NCBI RefSeq assembly: GCF_000429465.1
Contig: NZ_AUBX01000009.1
Coordinates: forward strand, 620,001-684,000
Direction: 5' to 3'
Length of the DNA stretch: 64,000 nt
Source of the DNA: Algoriphagus vanfongensis DSM 17529
GTDB lineage: Bacteria; Bacteroidota; Bacteroidia; Cytophagales; Cyclobacteriaceae
Positions within the stretch are counted from its first letter, which is position 1, and each line of letters starts with the position of its first letter. Position numbers and translations under genes: made by a program. Below, piece after piece: positions 7,994-17,977 of the stretch. Under the pieces are notes generated by a model. That model searched no databases. It was not told where the DNA came from and worked only from the letters and a program-made list of their open reading frames with translations.

Positions 7994-9373
7994 CTAAACA
8001 GCCACTCTTTTCCATTTCCCTCTTTTGAAAAAGTAAAGTGAAACCAGGGCATGAAAAGAGTGAGCGAAAGCAATGGCGATAAAGATTCCCAACACTTCCA
8101 AACCTACTGGAAAGGCTAAAATCCAAGCTAATGGAACCTCTACAAACCAAAGAACTCCAATATTGATCCAAGCCGGAGTTTTGGTATCTCCAGCTCCATT
8201 AAATGCCTGTGTCAGTACCATCCCTATTGCAAAAAAAACATAACCCAGCGCAATCACCCAGAGCCCCTGAGACGCGATTCCCTGTACCTCATCGATATCA
8301 GTAAATACTCCTGCGAGCTGATTGGAAAATAAAATGTAAATACCAGTCACTGAAGCCATAAATATGACATTGTACCGAGTGGTCAACCATACGGCCTTTT
8401 CTGCTCTGGCAATCTCATTGGCTCCAAGATTCTGACCGACCAGCGTTGCGGCAGCTCCAGAAAGCCCCCATGCTGGCAAAATGGTGAAAATCAAGACCCG
8501 CATCGCAATCGTATATCCCGCCAAAGCAGCCGAGCCAAACTCCGCATTCATCCGAGTCAAAGCAAGCCATGATACCGAATCTATCAGAAACTGTCCCATC
8601 CCTCCTGCTGCGATATCGACGATTTTGCGAACCGTCTTCCATCGAATCTTAATATTCTGAGCCAGAATACGAAGCTTATGTTTCCCATTGAAAAGATGGT
8701 AAAGCTGATAGAGCACCCCCAAGCCTCGACCCAAAGTAGTCGCTATTGCTGCTCCATCCAGACCTAAACCATCCCAAGAGCCCAACCCAAAAATAAATAT
8801 GGGATCCAACACGATATTGAAGCCATTGGCTATCCACAGAGAACGCATCGCGTGATGAGCCTGTCCAGCACCTCGGAATGCTCCGTTGATGAGGAAGAGA
8901 AGCATGATGGCGCTATTTCCCAAGAATATAATGCGCGCATAGCTCACGCCTATTTCTAGCACATCCTGTTCTGCCCCCATCAGACTCAGTACCTCTTCGG
9001 CAAAAAACCAGCCTAAAGCTCCTAGTAAAATGGAGATTGCCCCTCCTACCAATAAGAGTTGGAAGGCTACATCACCTGCTTTTTCATAGTCTTTCTCACC
9101 AAATCGCCTACTGATCAATGCCGTTGCTGCCATGCTGATCCCAAAGCCTACGGCATACACCAGCACGATCACCGACTCCGTCAATCCGACAGAAGCAATA
9201 GCACTTTCTCCAAGTTTGGCTACGAAAAAGATATCTACCACTGCAAATGCAGACTCCATCATCATCTCCAAAATCATAGGTATGGCCAGCACCAAAATGG
9301 CTGTTTTCAAGGAGAGAACAGTGAAATCCTGTTCCTTGCCTAGAATTGCATCTTTGATCAGTTGAAAATTCAT
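7994..9373 (-). CDS. MATE-family multidrug/cation antiporter
   Basis: 459 aa, the usual MATE length, with twelve hydrophobic segments. Early motifs are IPMILEMMMESAFAVVDIFFVAKLG and the repeat-like second-half segment after NIKIRWKTVRKIVDIA. Seen are AGQAHHAMRSLWIANGFNIVLDPIFIFGLG and FNGAGDTKTPAWIN, typical of the NorM/DinF-type family. These inner-membrane proteins export cationic drugs or metabolites in exchange for Na+ or H+. It is divergent from mnmA over a 225-bp region; a TATTTTTG promoter-like element lies 36 bp upstream on its strand. The substrate cannot be predicted. Confidence 0.93.
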   Translation of the reverse strand: MNFQLIKDAILGKEQDFTVLSLKTAILVLAIPMILEMMMESAFAVVDIFFVAKLGESAIASVGLTESVIVLVYAVGFGISMAATALISRRFGEKDYEKAGDVAFQLLLVGGAISILLGALGWFFAEEVLSLMGAEQDVLEIGVSYARIIFLGNSAIMLLFLINGAFRGAGQAHHAMRSLWIANGFNIVLDPIFIFGLGSWDGLGLDGAAIATTLGRGLGVLYQLYHLFNGKHKLRILAQNIKIRWKTVRKIVDIAAGGMGQFLIDSVSWLALTRMNAEFGSAALAGYTIAMRVLIFTILPAWGLSGAAATLVGQNLGANEIARAEKAVWLTTRYNVIFMASVTGIYILFSNQLAGVFTDIDEVQGIASQGLWVIALGYVFFAIGMVLTQAFNGAGDTKTPAWINIGVLWFVEVPLAWILAFPVGLEVLGIFIAIAFAHSFHALVSLYFFKRGKWKRVAV

Positions 9374-9408
9374 GATGGGGAATTAAGAGAAATAGAAAAT
9401 ATGGAAGG

Positions 9409-9416
9409 CAAAAATA
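9409..9416 (-). promoter_or_regulatory. Candidate -7 promoter element for the MATE gene
   Basis: CAAAAATA on the plus strand reads TATTTTTG on the minus strand, matching the Bacteroidota TAnnTTTG element, 36 bp upstream of the MATE ATG. No matching TTG -33 element was seen at the usual spacing. Confidence 0.3.
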
Positions 9417-9509
9417 GATGAATGTTTGGTTTCTAATTCTTTGATTCTGATTAATCTAAAGAAAAAGACAGGATTTGTCACTTGGAGTGATTTTGAAGAA
9501 TTTCCCTCG

Positions 9510-9517
9510 TACCTTTG
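9510..9517 (+). promoter_or_regulatory. Candidate -7 promoter element for mnmA
   Basis: TACCTTTG matches TAnnTTTG and lies about 80 bp upstream of the chosen mnmA start. TTG-type triplets occur further upstream, but not at the preferred spacing. Confidence 0.3.
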
Positions 9518-9598
9518 AAGGAATTGAACTAGATCGATTCCGATTCAGTTGGATCTTTTGTAATCAAATGGACCTTGAATCCATTAATGAATGCAGCT

Positions 9599-10810
9599 AT
9601 GAACAAAAAACCTAGAGTGGTAGTAGGACTTTCCGGTGGAGTGGATAGTTCGGTCGCCGCACATCTCCTATTAGAGCAAGGATACGAAGTCATCGGGATG
9701 TTTATGAAAAACTGGCACGATGAATCCGTCACTATTTCCAATGAATGTCCGTGGATGGAAGATTCCACAGATGCCATGCTCGTCGCCGAAAAACTCGGCA
9801 TTCCCTTTCAAGCCATCGATCTCAGTGAAGAATACCGGGAGCGGATCGTAGACTACATGTTTTCGGAATATGAAGCCGGCCGCACACCCAATCCTGATAT
9901 TCTTTGTAATAGAGAAATCAAATTTGATATCTTTCTAAAGGCAGCACAGAAACTGAAAGCGGATTTTGTAGCTACGGGACACTACTGTCAAAAAGGAAGT
10001 ATTTCTAAGGAGGATTCTACCGTATACCAACTTTTGGCTGGAGCAGACACCAATAAAGACCAGAGCTATTTTCTCTGTCAGCTATCTCAGGAGCAGCTGG
10101 AGAAAGCCTTGTTTCCAATTGGCCATCTTCAGAAATCAGAAGTCCGTGCCATTGCCAAAAAATTAGATTTAATCACTGCAGAGAAAAAAGACTCCCAGGG
10201 CTTGTGTTTCATAGGCAAAGTGCGCCTACCTGAGTTTTTGCAGCAACAGCTGAAGCCCAAAAAAGGTCGAATTATCCAGATTCCAGAAGAGCTAAGTGTA
10301 TTTGACCGGTATCAGGTTCCGGCAGGAGTATCTTTAGATGAATTGGATGATGCGACTTTGGACGGGATTGCATTTCCGATCCACTATAGCCAAAGTCAAG
10401 GCAAAACCATCGGAGAACACAATGGAGCACATTATTTCACTGTCGGTCAAAGGAAAGGCCTGCACGTGGGAGGCACAGGCAAACCCCTCTTTGTCATAGC
10501 CACAGATACCCGAGAAAATATCATCTATACCGGACTGGGCGAAGAACATCCCGGTCTCTTGCGCAATGCCCTTTTTGTCAAAAATGACCAAATCCACTGG
10601 ATCAGAGAAGATCTCAAACTGGAAATAGGGCAAACAGCACGCTATGAAGCGCGTATCAGATATCGTCAGCCATTGGTCGGTGCGACACTGATACAGCGTG
10701 AAAATGGTTTGTACGTCTTGTTTGACTCTCCTCAGAAAGGCATTGCTTCTGGTCAATTTGTGGCTTGGTATCAAGGTGCAGAATGTATCGGTTCAGGGAC
10801 TATCTTCTAA
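9599..10810 (+). CDS. mnmA: tRNA-specific 2-thiouridylase MnmA
   Basis: 403 aa from the ATG at 9599 (another ATG lies at 9587 and a TTG at 9575). The enzyme adenylates and thiolates uridine-34 of Lys, Glu and Gln tRNAs. Seen: the PP-loop SGGVDSS (12-18), [13 protein letters not shown] with the catalytic Cys102, and GLCFIGK with the second catalytic Cys202, plus [14 protein letters not shown] near the C-terminus. The length and spacing match known MnmA, although [10 protein letters not shown] (around residue 49) reflects the Bacteroidota subtype. It is followed 30 bp later by another tRNA modification gene, truC, with a small hairpin between them. Confidence 0.96.
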   Translation: MNKKPRVVVGLSGGVDSSVAAHLLLEQGYEVIGMFMKNWHDESVTISNECPWMEDSTDAMLVAEKLGIPFQAIDLSEEYRERIVDYMFSEYEAGRTPNPDILCNREIKFDIFLKAAQKLKADFVATGHYCQKGSISKEDSTVYQLLAGADTNKDQSYFLCQLSQEQLEKALFPIGHLQKSEVRAIAKKLDLITAEKKDSQGLCFIGKVRLPEFLQQQLKPKKGRIIQIPEELSVFDRYQVPAGVSLDELDDATLDGIAFPIHYSQSQGKTIGEHNGAHYFTVGQRKGLHVGGTGKPLFVIATDTRENIIYTGLGEEHPGLLRNALFVKNDQIHWIREDLKLEIGQTARYEARIRYRQPLVGATLIQRENGLYVLFDSPQKGIASGQFVAWYQGAECIGSGTIF

Positions 10811-10818
10811 TATTTCCC

Positions 10819-10840
10819 GCCGGTACATTCCGGCTTTTCT
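10819..10840 (+). terminator. Short hairpin with T-tract directly before truC
   Basis: GCCGG (10819-10823) pairs with CCGGC (10830-10834) over a TACATT loop and is followed by TTTTCT; the truC ATG starts at 10841. It could weakly terminate after mnmA or act as a leader hairpin of truC. Confidence 0.4.
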
Positions 10841-11539
10841 ATGCAGTTGGAGATTATTTACCAAGATTCATCCCTCATCGCCATCAATAAACCTTCAGGG
10901 CTGTTGGTTCATCGGACTAAGTTGGCGGCAGAAGAAAAGACGGAGTTTGCCGTTCAGATTCTTCGGGATCAGATCGGGCAACGAGTCTATCCAGTACATC
11001 GATTGGATAGACCTACGAGTGGGGTGTTGTTGTTTGCACTGGACGAGACGCTTCTTCCTGAGCTTAAGAGGCAATTTGCTGATCGAGAAGTTTCCAAGAC
11101 CTATTGGGCTATCGTGAGAGGGATCCCAAGAGATGATAACTTCCTCATTGACCAAGGTTTAAAAAACGAAAGATCAGGTAAAATTCAGGAAGCAATCACT
11201 GATTTTCGGCTGATTCAATCTTGCGAAATTCCATTTGATACCACCGGAAGGTATCCCACCAGTCGCTATTCCCTTTTAGAAGCTTGTCCTAAAACTGGCC
11301 GTACGCATCAGATCAGAAGGCATTTGGCTCATGCGAGGCATTACATCGTAGGGGACAAAAAACATGGAAACAATAAGCAAAACCACTTTTTTCAAGCTCA
11401 ATATGGGCTCGATCATCTTTTGCTTCATGGTCAAAAACTGGAGATATTCCATCCAGTTCTTCAGAAGAAACTGGTTTTGGAAGCTGAGATCCCTGTACAT
11501 TTCCGTACGATTTTGGATCAATTGGGAATGAATGCTTAA
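10841..11539 (+). CDS. truC: RluA-family pseudouridine synthase, TruC-like
   Basis: 232 aa. The catalytic motif HRLDRPTSG (53-61) carries the nucleophilic Asp56 that all RluA-family synthases need. KPSGLLVH (17-24) and KTGRTHQIRRHL (near 146-157) are family motifs for RNA binding. There is no N-terminal S4 domain, and the length fits TruC, which converts U65 of tRNA to pseudouridine, rather than RluC/RluD. The GDKKHG and HLLLHG stretches agree. It lies directly behind mnmA, giving a tRNA modification pair. TruC is the best call, but RluA-type specificity cannot be excluded from sequence alone. Confidence 0.87.
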   Translation: MQLEIIYQDSSLIAINKPSGLLVHRTKLAAEEKTEFAVQILRDQIGQRVYPVHRLDRPTSGVLLFALDETLLPELKRQFADREVSKTYWAIVRGIPRDDNFLIDQGLKNERSGKIQEAITDFRLIQSCEIPFDTTGRYPTSRYSLLEACPKTGRTHQIRRHLAHARHYIVGDKKHGNNKQNHFFQAQYGLDHLLLHGQKLEIFHPVLQKKLVLEAEIPVHFRTILDQLGMNA

Positions 11540-11606
11540 GAATTTGGTCAGTGGCGGATTCGATTCCCGTTATTTCGTTTAATTTGACCTGAATAATTAA
11601 TACCCT

Positions 11607-13082
11607 ATGAATAAATACCAACTGGGATTGGGCCTTTTGTTGATGATGGCCAATCCATTATTTGCCCAAAAGAAAAAAGTAGAGAAGACTTTCAAGGAAA
11701 AAGAGGCTATTGGACACTTTACCTACCTAGCCTCGGATGAACTGATGGGGCGTGATCCTATTCGACCTGAAATGGAACTCGCCTATACTTATATCGCAGA
11801 CGAACTCATGAAAGCCGGAGCAAAACCCTTGGCGACTGCGGATGGCTATTATCAGAATATTCCATTTCGGATGTCTTCCCCTCCTACTCAAGGCTCTATC
11901 CAGCTAGGAAAAACCAGCTACGAGCAAGGAGTGGATCTTTTGGTATTGGATGGAAAATCCATCTCTGGCAGCTACGAGTTGGTCGATATTGGTTTTGGTA
12001 CAGCAGCAGAATTGGAAGGAAAAGATCTCAAAGGTAAAATTGCAATTTCCAATGTAGGCGCACCTGATAGATTGGGACCTGCGGATTTGTTTGCTTTAGG
12101 AAGAGAAAAAACCCAAAAAGTACAGGAAATGGGAGCTATCGCTCTGATAGAAAAGTTCAACGTCCCATCAGTACCATGGCAAATGATCAGCAACTATCTC
12201 AATAGAACCACACTCGGGGTCGATCAAGGTGAAAGTTCTGAACTTCCATATATCTGGGTAAAAGATCTAGACAATACCATCAGAGCTGCGATGGCTGAGG
12301 ACAATCTCTCAGAAGCAGCTTTGAAAATCGAAGGAAAAACCACCAAAACTGTGGAAGGGAAAAATGTGGTAGCCTATATCGAAGGTACCGACCCAGCGCT
12401 GAAAGACGAGTACATCATGCTTTCAGCACACTATGACCACGTGGGAGTAGGCAAACCAGATGCGGAAGGTGACTCTATCTATAATGGTGCCCGTGACAAT
12501 GCTGTGGGAACCGTTGCAGTCATGAATGCCGCTAAATACTTTGCGAAAAATCCTCCCAAAAGATCCGTACTACTCGCACTTTGGACAGCCGAGGAAAAAG
12601 GACTTTTAGGGTCTGGATATTTTGCAAACAATCCATTGGTCCCACTGGATCAAATCATATTCAACCTCAACATCGATAATGGGGGCTACAATGATACTTC
12701 TGTGGTCACAGTGATTGGCTTGGGCAGAACATCCGGAGATGCTCATATCTCTGAAGCAGTAAAAGAATTTGGTTTGGAGGCGATTGCAGATCCTTCTCCT
12801 GAGCAGGGACTTTATGACAGATCTGACAATGTGAATTTTGCAAGAAAGGGCATTCCTGCCCCTACATTTTCCCTTGGTTTTCAGGCCTTTGATGATGAAA
12901 TCCAAAAGTATTACCACAAGCCTGGAGATCATGTAGAGAATTTTGACTTGGACTATGCCGTCAAGTATTGGAAATCTTACATCTTAGCTGCAGAACTCAT
13001 CGCCAATGATCCAAATCAGCCTATCTGGGTAGCAGGAGATAAGTATGAAGAGGCCGGCAAGAGCCTTTATGGGTTAGATTGA
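11607..13082 (+). CDS. Secreted M28-family zinc aminopeptidase with PA domain
   Basis: 491 aa with signal peptide MNKYQLGLGLLLMMANPLFA. A protease-associated (PA)-type insert occupies about residues 110-230. The M28 core contains SAHYDHVG (His275), GARDNAVG (Asp297), TAEEKGLLGS (Glu329/Glu330, one being the general base) and a later Asp near NIDNGG, giving the two-zinc site. A C-terminal YYHKPGDHVENFD carries the last His. Such enzymes release N-terminal amino acids from peptides in the periplasm or outside the cell. It faces a tricorn-like protease across a short terminator, so two peptidases sit together. Confidence 0.93.
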   Translation: MNKYQLGLGLLLMMANPLFAQKKKVEKTFKEKEAIGHFTYLASDELMGRDPIRPEMELAYTYIADELMKAGAKPLATADGYYQNIPFRMSSPPTQGSIQLGKTSYEQGVDLLVLDGKSISGSYELVDIGFGTAAELEGKDLKGKIAISNVGAPDRLGPADLFALGREKTQKVQEMGAIALIEKFNVPSVPWQMISNYLNRTTLGVDQGESSELPYIWVKDLDNTIRAAMAEDNLSEAALKIEGKTTKTVEGKNVVAYIEGTDPALKDEYIMLSAHYDHVGVGKPDAEGDSIYNGARDNAVGTVAVMNAAKYFAKNPPKRSVLLALWTAEEKGLLGSGYFANNPLVPLDQIIFNLNIDNGGYNDTSVVTVIGLGRTSGDAHISEAVKEFGLEAIADPSPEQGLYDRSDNVNFARKGIPAPTFSLGFQAFDDEIQKYYHKPGDHVENFDLDYAVKYWKSYILAAELIANDPNQPIWVAGDKYEEAGKSLYGLD

Positions 13083-13103
13083 TTTCTAAAAATTTAGATT
13101 TTA

Positions 13104-13138
13104 AAAAAGGTTGGAATTGCAAAATCCCAGCCTTTTCT
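13104..13138. terminator. Probable bidirectional terminator between M28 and tricorn-like genes
   Basis: AAAAAAGGTTGG pairs with CCAGCCTTTTCT, with one G-U pair, around a loop of about 12 nt. It lies midway between two convergent stop codons. Confidence 0.6.
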
Positions 13139-13143
13139 ATTTT

Positions 13144-16100
13144 CTAGTTCTCCACTTCCTTTTGAAGCTCTTCGATCGCCTTTTCAAGCTGTTGATCTAT
13201 TCCTTGATCGATCTGCCCCGGCATATTTTTGATTTCAAATTGTGGTTTGGTTTCGTTGTTTTCCAACCATTCACCGGCTTTATTCTTGGCAGATATTGGC
13301 ACAGCTCCCCATCTCACATTATTTGGCAATCCCTCCCATCCTGCAAATGAGCAGGTACCAGGTGTAGGCATTCCAACTGTCTTCCCGATATTCAGATCAG
13401 TGTAGCCACAGGCAAAACAATGCCCATCTGAATAATTGGCTTCATTAAACATCGCCAAGGTAGGTTTGGTCCATCTTGCTGTAGGCTCGTACCCAACTTC
13501 TTTGGATTCCGTAGCATAGGTCAGGAACTTCTCTCCTGTAAAAAACATAGCCAAATCAGCTACCAAATCTCCACCTCCATTGAAACGGGTATCGACAATG
13601 ACAGCCTCTGTATCATGGTATTTGCCCATCATCTCCTCGTAAATGTTTCTGTAAGGACCGTCACTCATCCCAGGAATATGAACATACCCCAACTTTCCAC
13701 CACTCTTTTCGGCTACTTCTTCTTGATTCTTTTTAACCCATCTCTTATAAAGCAATCTGCTCTCTTCTCCCAAACTGATCGGCTTGATAGTCAACTGCTG
13801 GACATTGGCTCCAGCTGCATCGGAGATCTCTACTAGTGTGAATTTTCCAGATTTTCTATTCAGCAATTTTGCATAGTCTACAGAGGGACTGATCTCTTCT
13901 CCGTCGATTTTTTGGATAATCATTCCCTCTTCGATGGTAAATTCAGATTTGTCCAAAGGTCCTCCCTCGATCACCTCCGTGATTTTCAATCCATTTCCAC
14001 TATGCTCATAATCCCAAAATACTCCCAATGCGGCTGTTTCGTCTGCCATAGGAATAGATCTGGAAAAGCGTGCTCCAGCATGTGACACGTTGAGTTCGCC
14101 GATCATTTCTGAAAGCATCTCAGCAAATTCATAGTTGTTTCCAATGTGTGGAAGATACTTTTGGTAATCTACCTTTGCCTGCTCCCAGTCCACGCCATGC
14201 ATGTCAGGTGTATAGAAAATCCCTTTTGTTCTCAACCAGACATGCTCAAATAAATGAGCCATTTCAGCCTCTGTATCCATGGTCATCTCCCCGCTGATTT
14301 TGATAGACTCACGTTTCATGGATTCAGGATTGATTTTGGATATACTTCCATCACTCAGTAGGTACAGATTCTTTTGCTCCTTGTCCCACACAAGACTTCC
14401 ATAGCCAGCATTGAGCGAAATCTCCTGCTTGGTTTCTTTGGTTCTCAGATTGGTACTCCAGAGATTCATTCCCTTTTCAAAACGCGTCAGATAGAGCAGT
14501 TTTTCTCCGTCTTTTGTCAAAACAGCATCTCCCAATTGACTGGAGTGAATCGTCAATTTGGTTTTTCTATCCTCTATTCCATTCCAGTCAAACTCCAAAT
14601 CCTCTACTTTCTTTTCAGTCTCTTTCTTGGAGTCATCCTTTTTATCAGATTCTTCTTTCTTCCCTGCTTTGGCGATTTCTTGTTTCAGCTTATACTCTTC
14701 TTCGGAAAGGTTAAATTCATCCCATGCTCCCTGATCAAAGAAAAGCATATAGGCATCATCCTCACTTCTACCTGAGGTAGCGTAGCTTCTGAGACCATCC
14801 CGATTGGAGAACCACAGCATCTGCTTTCCTTTGTTGACCCAGGTGGCCCCATGATCGCTATAGCCGCTCCGGGTTATATTTCGCATATCTTCTTTGCCGC
14901 TGGCATCCAAAAGCACTACCTCCTGATTGACCATGGTAGGACTATACGTAGCCAGCAGCCATTTACTATCAGGACTCCATGTATAATATTGATCCCCATC
15001 TCTCATATGAAACAACTGCTCTGGAGTCATCAAAATCACCTCTTCATTACTGTCCAGGTCTTTGACGACCAAGGTTCTTCTACCTTTGACATAAGCAAGT
15101 TTTTTCCCATCCGGAGACATTTTGGATAGATAAGCATCCTCATCGGCGGAGACTATGACTTCCTCTTTCAGCAAGGTCGAGGCAAAAAAGAATGGTTCTT
15201 CAGTCCGTACCTTGGAACTTTTGTATATCTGCCACTTTCCATCTCTTTCGGAAGAATATAAAACTGATTTGCCATCTGAAGAAAACTCAACGAAGCGCTC
15301 CTGTTCTGGCGTATCGGTCAGTCTTTTGGTAAGCGAACCATCTACTGAAGTCACAAACACTTCTCCACGGGCGATGAAGGCAATCTCCTTCCCATCCGGA
15401 GATATACTCATTTCTCTAACACCTCCATTGATAGCTATATATTGATCCGAATTGGAAATACTTTGAGTCATCAGACTCACCGACAGCTTCTTAGGACTTT
15501 CTCCTTTTCGCATCGTGTAAAGCTCTCCATCATAGCCAAAACTCATCAATCCATCATCCGAAATACTCAGAAAGCGGATCGGGAAATTGTTAAAATCCGT
15601 GAGTGCCTCACCTTGTGATGGACTCGATAGATTCATGGCAAACACATTGAAGCTTCCATTTTGCTCACTGAGGTAATAGATTTCAGATTCATCTGGAGAA
15701 AAAACCGGATTTCTATCCTCTCCATAGAATTGGGTCAGCATCTGATGCGAATTGTCAGAAGCATCATAGATCCAAATATCTCTGGCTATCCCTGATTGAT
15801 GATGTTTTCTCCATTCATTTTCTCCACCCTTCTTATCATGGTAGATGATTTTGGTGCCTGATTTATTGGTTTGCACGTATTCAGCTGGCAGTGTCCATAC
15901 CTGGTCTACTCGGCCACCTGTACTGGGAACTTGATAAAGCTCAGGTTGCGAACCCGTCGGATATTGTCTATGTGACGCGATGTCCATTCGAGTAGCTCCA
16001 AACAACACGGACTTACCATCTGCCGCAAAATCAAAGGGCAATTCATCATTGGAGTGAAAAGTTAGCCGACTAGCAGGACCACCACTCGCCTGCATGATAA

Positions 16101-16374
16101 AAACATCAAAATTACCATAGCGATCAGAGGCAAAGGCCAATTGAGTACCATCAGGACTCCAAACAGCTTTGTAATCATGTGCTTCATGAAATGTAATCTG
16201 ATTGGCTTTGCCTCCTGTGCTGGCTACAGTATAAAGATCTCCCTTGTATGTGAATGCAATCGTTTTTCCATCAGGCGAAATAGCCGGATAGCGCATCCAT
16301 TGGGGGGATTCTTGTGCAAAAGCCGAAAATGACAGGCTAAATAAGAGAGCCCCAAGAATTTTCGTATATCTCAT
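13144..16374 (-). CDS. Tricorn-like S41 protease, secreted, 1076 aa
   Basis: The protein has a signal peptide (to about Ala20), then many WD40-like PD40 beta-propeller repeats (ISPDGKTIAF, WSPDGTQLAF, MSPDGKKLAY and others), a charged Lys/Glu-rich linker near residues 570-595, a core domain, a PDZ-like segment (GGPLDKSEFTIEEGMIIQKI) and the S41 catalytic domain. In that domain VDTRFNGGGDLV and the nucleophile Ser982 in NYSDG match tricorn peptidase. Tricorn trims peptides to di- to tetrapeptides. Length and domain order fit the bacterial tricorn type, and secretion is inferred from the signal peptide. It converges with the M28 aminopeptidase, which could act on its products. Confidence 0.93.
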   Translation of the reverse strand: MRYTKILGALLFSLSFSAFAQESPQWMRYPAISPDGKTIAFTYKGDLYTVASTGGKANQITFHEAHDYKAVWSPDGTQLAFASDRYGNFDVFIMQASGGPASRLTFHSNDELPFDFAADGKSVLFGATRMDIASHRQYPTGSQPELYQVPSTGGRVDQVWTLPAEYVQTNKSGTKIIYHDKKGGENEWRKHHQSGIARDIWIYDASDNSHQMLTQFYGEDRNPVFSPDESEIYYLSEQNGSFNVFAMNLSSPSQGEALTDFNNFPIRFLSISDDGLMSFGYDGELYTMRKGESPKKLSVSLMTQSISNSDQYIAINGGVREMSISPDGKEIAFIARGEVFVTSVDGSLTKRLTDTPEQERFVEFSSDGKSVLYSSERDGKWQIYKSSKVRTEEPFFFASTLLKEEVIVSADEDAYLSKMSPDGKKLAYVKGRRTLVVKDLDSNEEVILMTPEQLFHMRDGDQYYTWSPDSKWLLATYSPTMVNQEVVLLDASGKEDMRNITRSGYSDHGATWVNKGKQMLWFSNRDGLRSYATSGRSEDDAYMLFFDQGAWDEFNLSEEEYKLKQEIAKAGKKEESDKKDDSKKETEKKVEDLEFDWNGIEDRKTKLTIHSSQLGDAVLTKDGEKLLYLTRFEKGMNLWSTNLRTKETKQEISLNAGYGSLVWDKEQKNLYLLSDGSISKINPESMKRESIKISGEMTMDTEAEMAHLFEHVWLRTKGIFYTPDMHGVDWEQAKVDYQKYLPHIGNNYEFAEMLSEMIGELNVSHAGARFSRSIPMADETAALGVFWDYEHSGNGLKITEVIEGGPLDKSEFTIEEGMIIQKIDGEEISPSVDYAKLLNRKSGKFTLVEISDAAGANVQQLTIKPISLGEESRLLYKRWVKKNQEEVAEKSGGKLGYVHIPGMSDGPYRNIYEEMMGKYHDTEAVIVDTRFNGGGDLVADLAMFFTGEKFLTYATESKEVGYEPTARWTKPTLAMFNEANYSDGHCFACGYTDLNIGKTVGMPTPGTCSFAGWEGLPNNVRWGAVPISAKNKAGEWLENNETKPQFEIKNMPGQIDQGIDQQLEKAIEELQKEVEN

Positions 16375-16508
16375 AAGTTAAATTTTAATCCCATGAAAGT
16401 AAGTATTTTTCAAAAGATCAAATAGCGCAAATCAACTCCCCTCAAAATGATTTTCAAGGTCAGAGCCAATCCTTTGGGACTTTTTTTCCTTCCTTCATCA
16501 GACAAGCC

Positions 16509-16516
16509 TATATTTG
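16509..16516 (+). promoter_or_regulatory. Candidate -7 promoter element for tyrS
   Basis: TATATTTG matches TAnnTTTG exactly and ends 21 bp before the tyrS ATG. No good -33 element was seen at normal spacing. Confidence 0.35.
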
Positions 16517-16537
16517 CGGCTCGAAAATTTTATCAAA

Positions 16538-17830
16538 ATGAATCCATTTATAGAAGAACTGCGCTGGAGAGGAATGCTCCAGGATATGACACCCGAAATA
16601 GAAGAGCACCTCAATAAAGGAATGGCTTCGGCCTATCTCGGATTTGACCCGACAGCGGATTCGCTTCATATTGGACATTTGGTAGGAGTCATGACACTAC
16701 TCCATTTTCAAAGAGCCGGACACAAACCATTCGCATTAGTAGGCGGAGCTACTGGAATGATCGGTGACCCTTCTTTCAAATCTGCCGAAAGAAACCTCCT
16801 GGACAAGGCTACCTTGGATCACAATGTCGCTTCTATCCAGCAGCAACTCGCCAAATTCTTGGATTTCGGCACAGATTCTGCCAATAAAGCAGAATTGGTC
16901 AACAACTACGACTGGATGTCTCAGTTCTCATTTTTGGAATTCATCCGGGACGTAGGAAAACATATCACTGTCAACTACATGATGGCGAAAGACTCCGTCA
17001 AAAGAAGGCTAGAAGATGGCAATGGTCTTTCATTCACTGAGTTCTCCTACCAATTAATCCAAGGCTATGACTTTTTTCACCTTTGGAAAAATAAAAACTG
17101 CAGCATCCAATTAGGAGGATCGGATCAGTGGGGAAATATCGTCACCGGCACAGAACTCATCCGAAGAATGGGTGGTGGGAGCGCATATGCACTGACAGTT
17201 CCTTTGATCACCAAAGCGGACGGCACGAAGTTCGGTAAAACTGAAGGTGGTTCAGTATGGCTAGATCCAGAAAAAACCTCTCCCTACGCATTCTACCAGT
17301 TTTGGCTCAACGTCTCCGATGAGGACGCATCCAAATACATCCGCATTTTCACCACGTTGGATCAGGAAACAATCGTCCAATTGGAAACTGCACATGCCGA
17401 AGCCCCTCATCAAAGGGCGCTACAAAAAGAAATAGCGAAGCAAGTCACAATTCTTGTTCACAGTGAAGCCGACTATGAAATGGCAGTGAAAGCGTCTGAA
17501 ATTCTCTTCGGGAAATCTTCCACAGAGGATTTGGCTAGTTTGGATGAGAGAACATTCCTACAAGTCTTTGACGGTGTGCCTCAGGTGAAAATCAGCAAAA
17601 ATGAGTATCAGGAACTGACTTCTACCTTGGATCTTTTTGGAGATTTGACTCAAGGTGTCATCTTCTCCTCAAAAGGCGAAGCTCGTAAAATGATACAGGG
17701 AGGTGGAGTCAGTGTCAACAAAAACAAATTGACTGATCCCAATGCACCAGTGCAATTTGAACTCCTTCAAGACAAATACCTACTCGTACAAAAAGGCAAG
17801 AAAAATTACTTCATAGTGGAAGTAGCCTAA
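16538..17830 (+). CDS. tyrS: Tyrosyl-tRNA synthetase
   Basis: 430 aa from the ATG at 16538; an in-frame TTG at 16514 lies inside the putative promoter element, so it is rejected. The class I signature HIGH is at 44-47 (SLHIGHL), preceded by [11 protein letters not shown], and the KMSKS-like loop is [23 protein letters not shown] identifies tyrosine specificity. The C-terminus holds an S4-type RNA-binding domain ([19 protein letters not shown]). It charges tRNA-Tyr with tyrosine in the cytoplasm. It is a single gene bounded by a strong terminator. Confidence 0.97.
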   Translation: MNPFIEELRWRGMLQDMTPEIEEHLNKGMASAYLGFDPTADSLHIGHLVGVMTLLHFQRAGHKPFALVGGATGMIGDPSFKSAERNLLDKATLDHNVASIQQQLAKFLDFGTDSANKAELVNNYDWMSQFSFLEFIRDVGKHITVNYMMAKDSVKRRLEDGNGLSFTEFSYQLIQGYDFFHLWKNKNCSIQLGGSDQWGNIVTGTELIRRMGGGSAYALTVPLITKADGTKFGKTEGGSVWLDPEKTSPYAFYQFWLNVSDEDASKYIRIFTTLDQETIVQLETAHAEAPHQRALQKEIAKQVTILVHSEADYEMAVKASEILFGKSSTEDLASLDERTFLQVFDGVPQVKISKNEYQELTSTLDLFGDLTQGVIFSSKGEARKMIQGGGVSVNKNKLTDPNAPVQFELLQDKYLLVQKGKKNYFIVEVA

Positions 17831-17846
17831 GTCGGTGATACACAAC

Positions 17847-17884
17847 AAAAAAGGCCTTTGATCTTATTCAGAGGCCTTTTTTTT
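17847..17884 (+). terminator. Intrinsic terminator after tyrS
   Basis: AAAAAAGGCCT pairs with AGGCCTTTTTTTT around a loop of about 14 nt, starting 16 bp after the tyrS stop codon. Confidence 0.85.
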
Positions 17885-17939
17885 AGTTAATTATTTGTTT
17901 TTTGACCTACATTTAATTCCATTATTGACCGAGGTTTAA

Positions 17940-17947
17940 TATCTTTG
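17940..17947 (+). promoter_or_regulatory. Candidate -7 promoter element for the tetR-type gene
   Basis: TATCTTTG matches TAnnTTTG and lies 30 bp upstream of the ATG at 17978. An AT-rich sequence shared with the pckA upstream region lies just before it (17888-17903). Confidence 0.35.
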
Positions 17948-17977
17948 GAGAGCATTTTTGATCAAATAAAACCCAAT

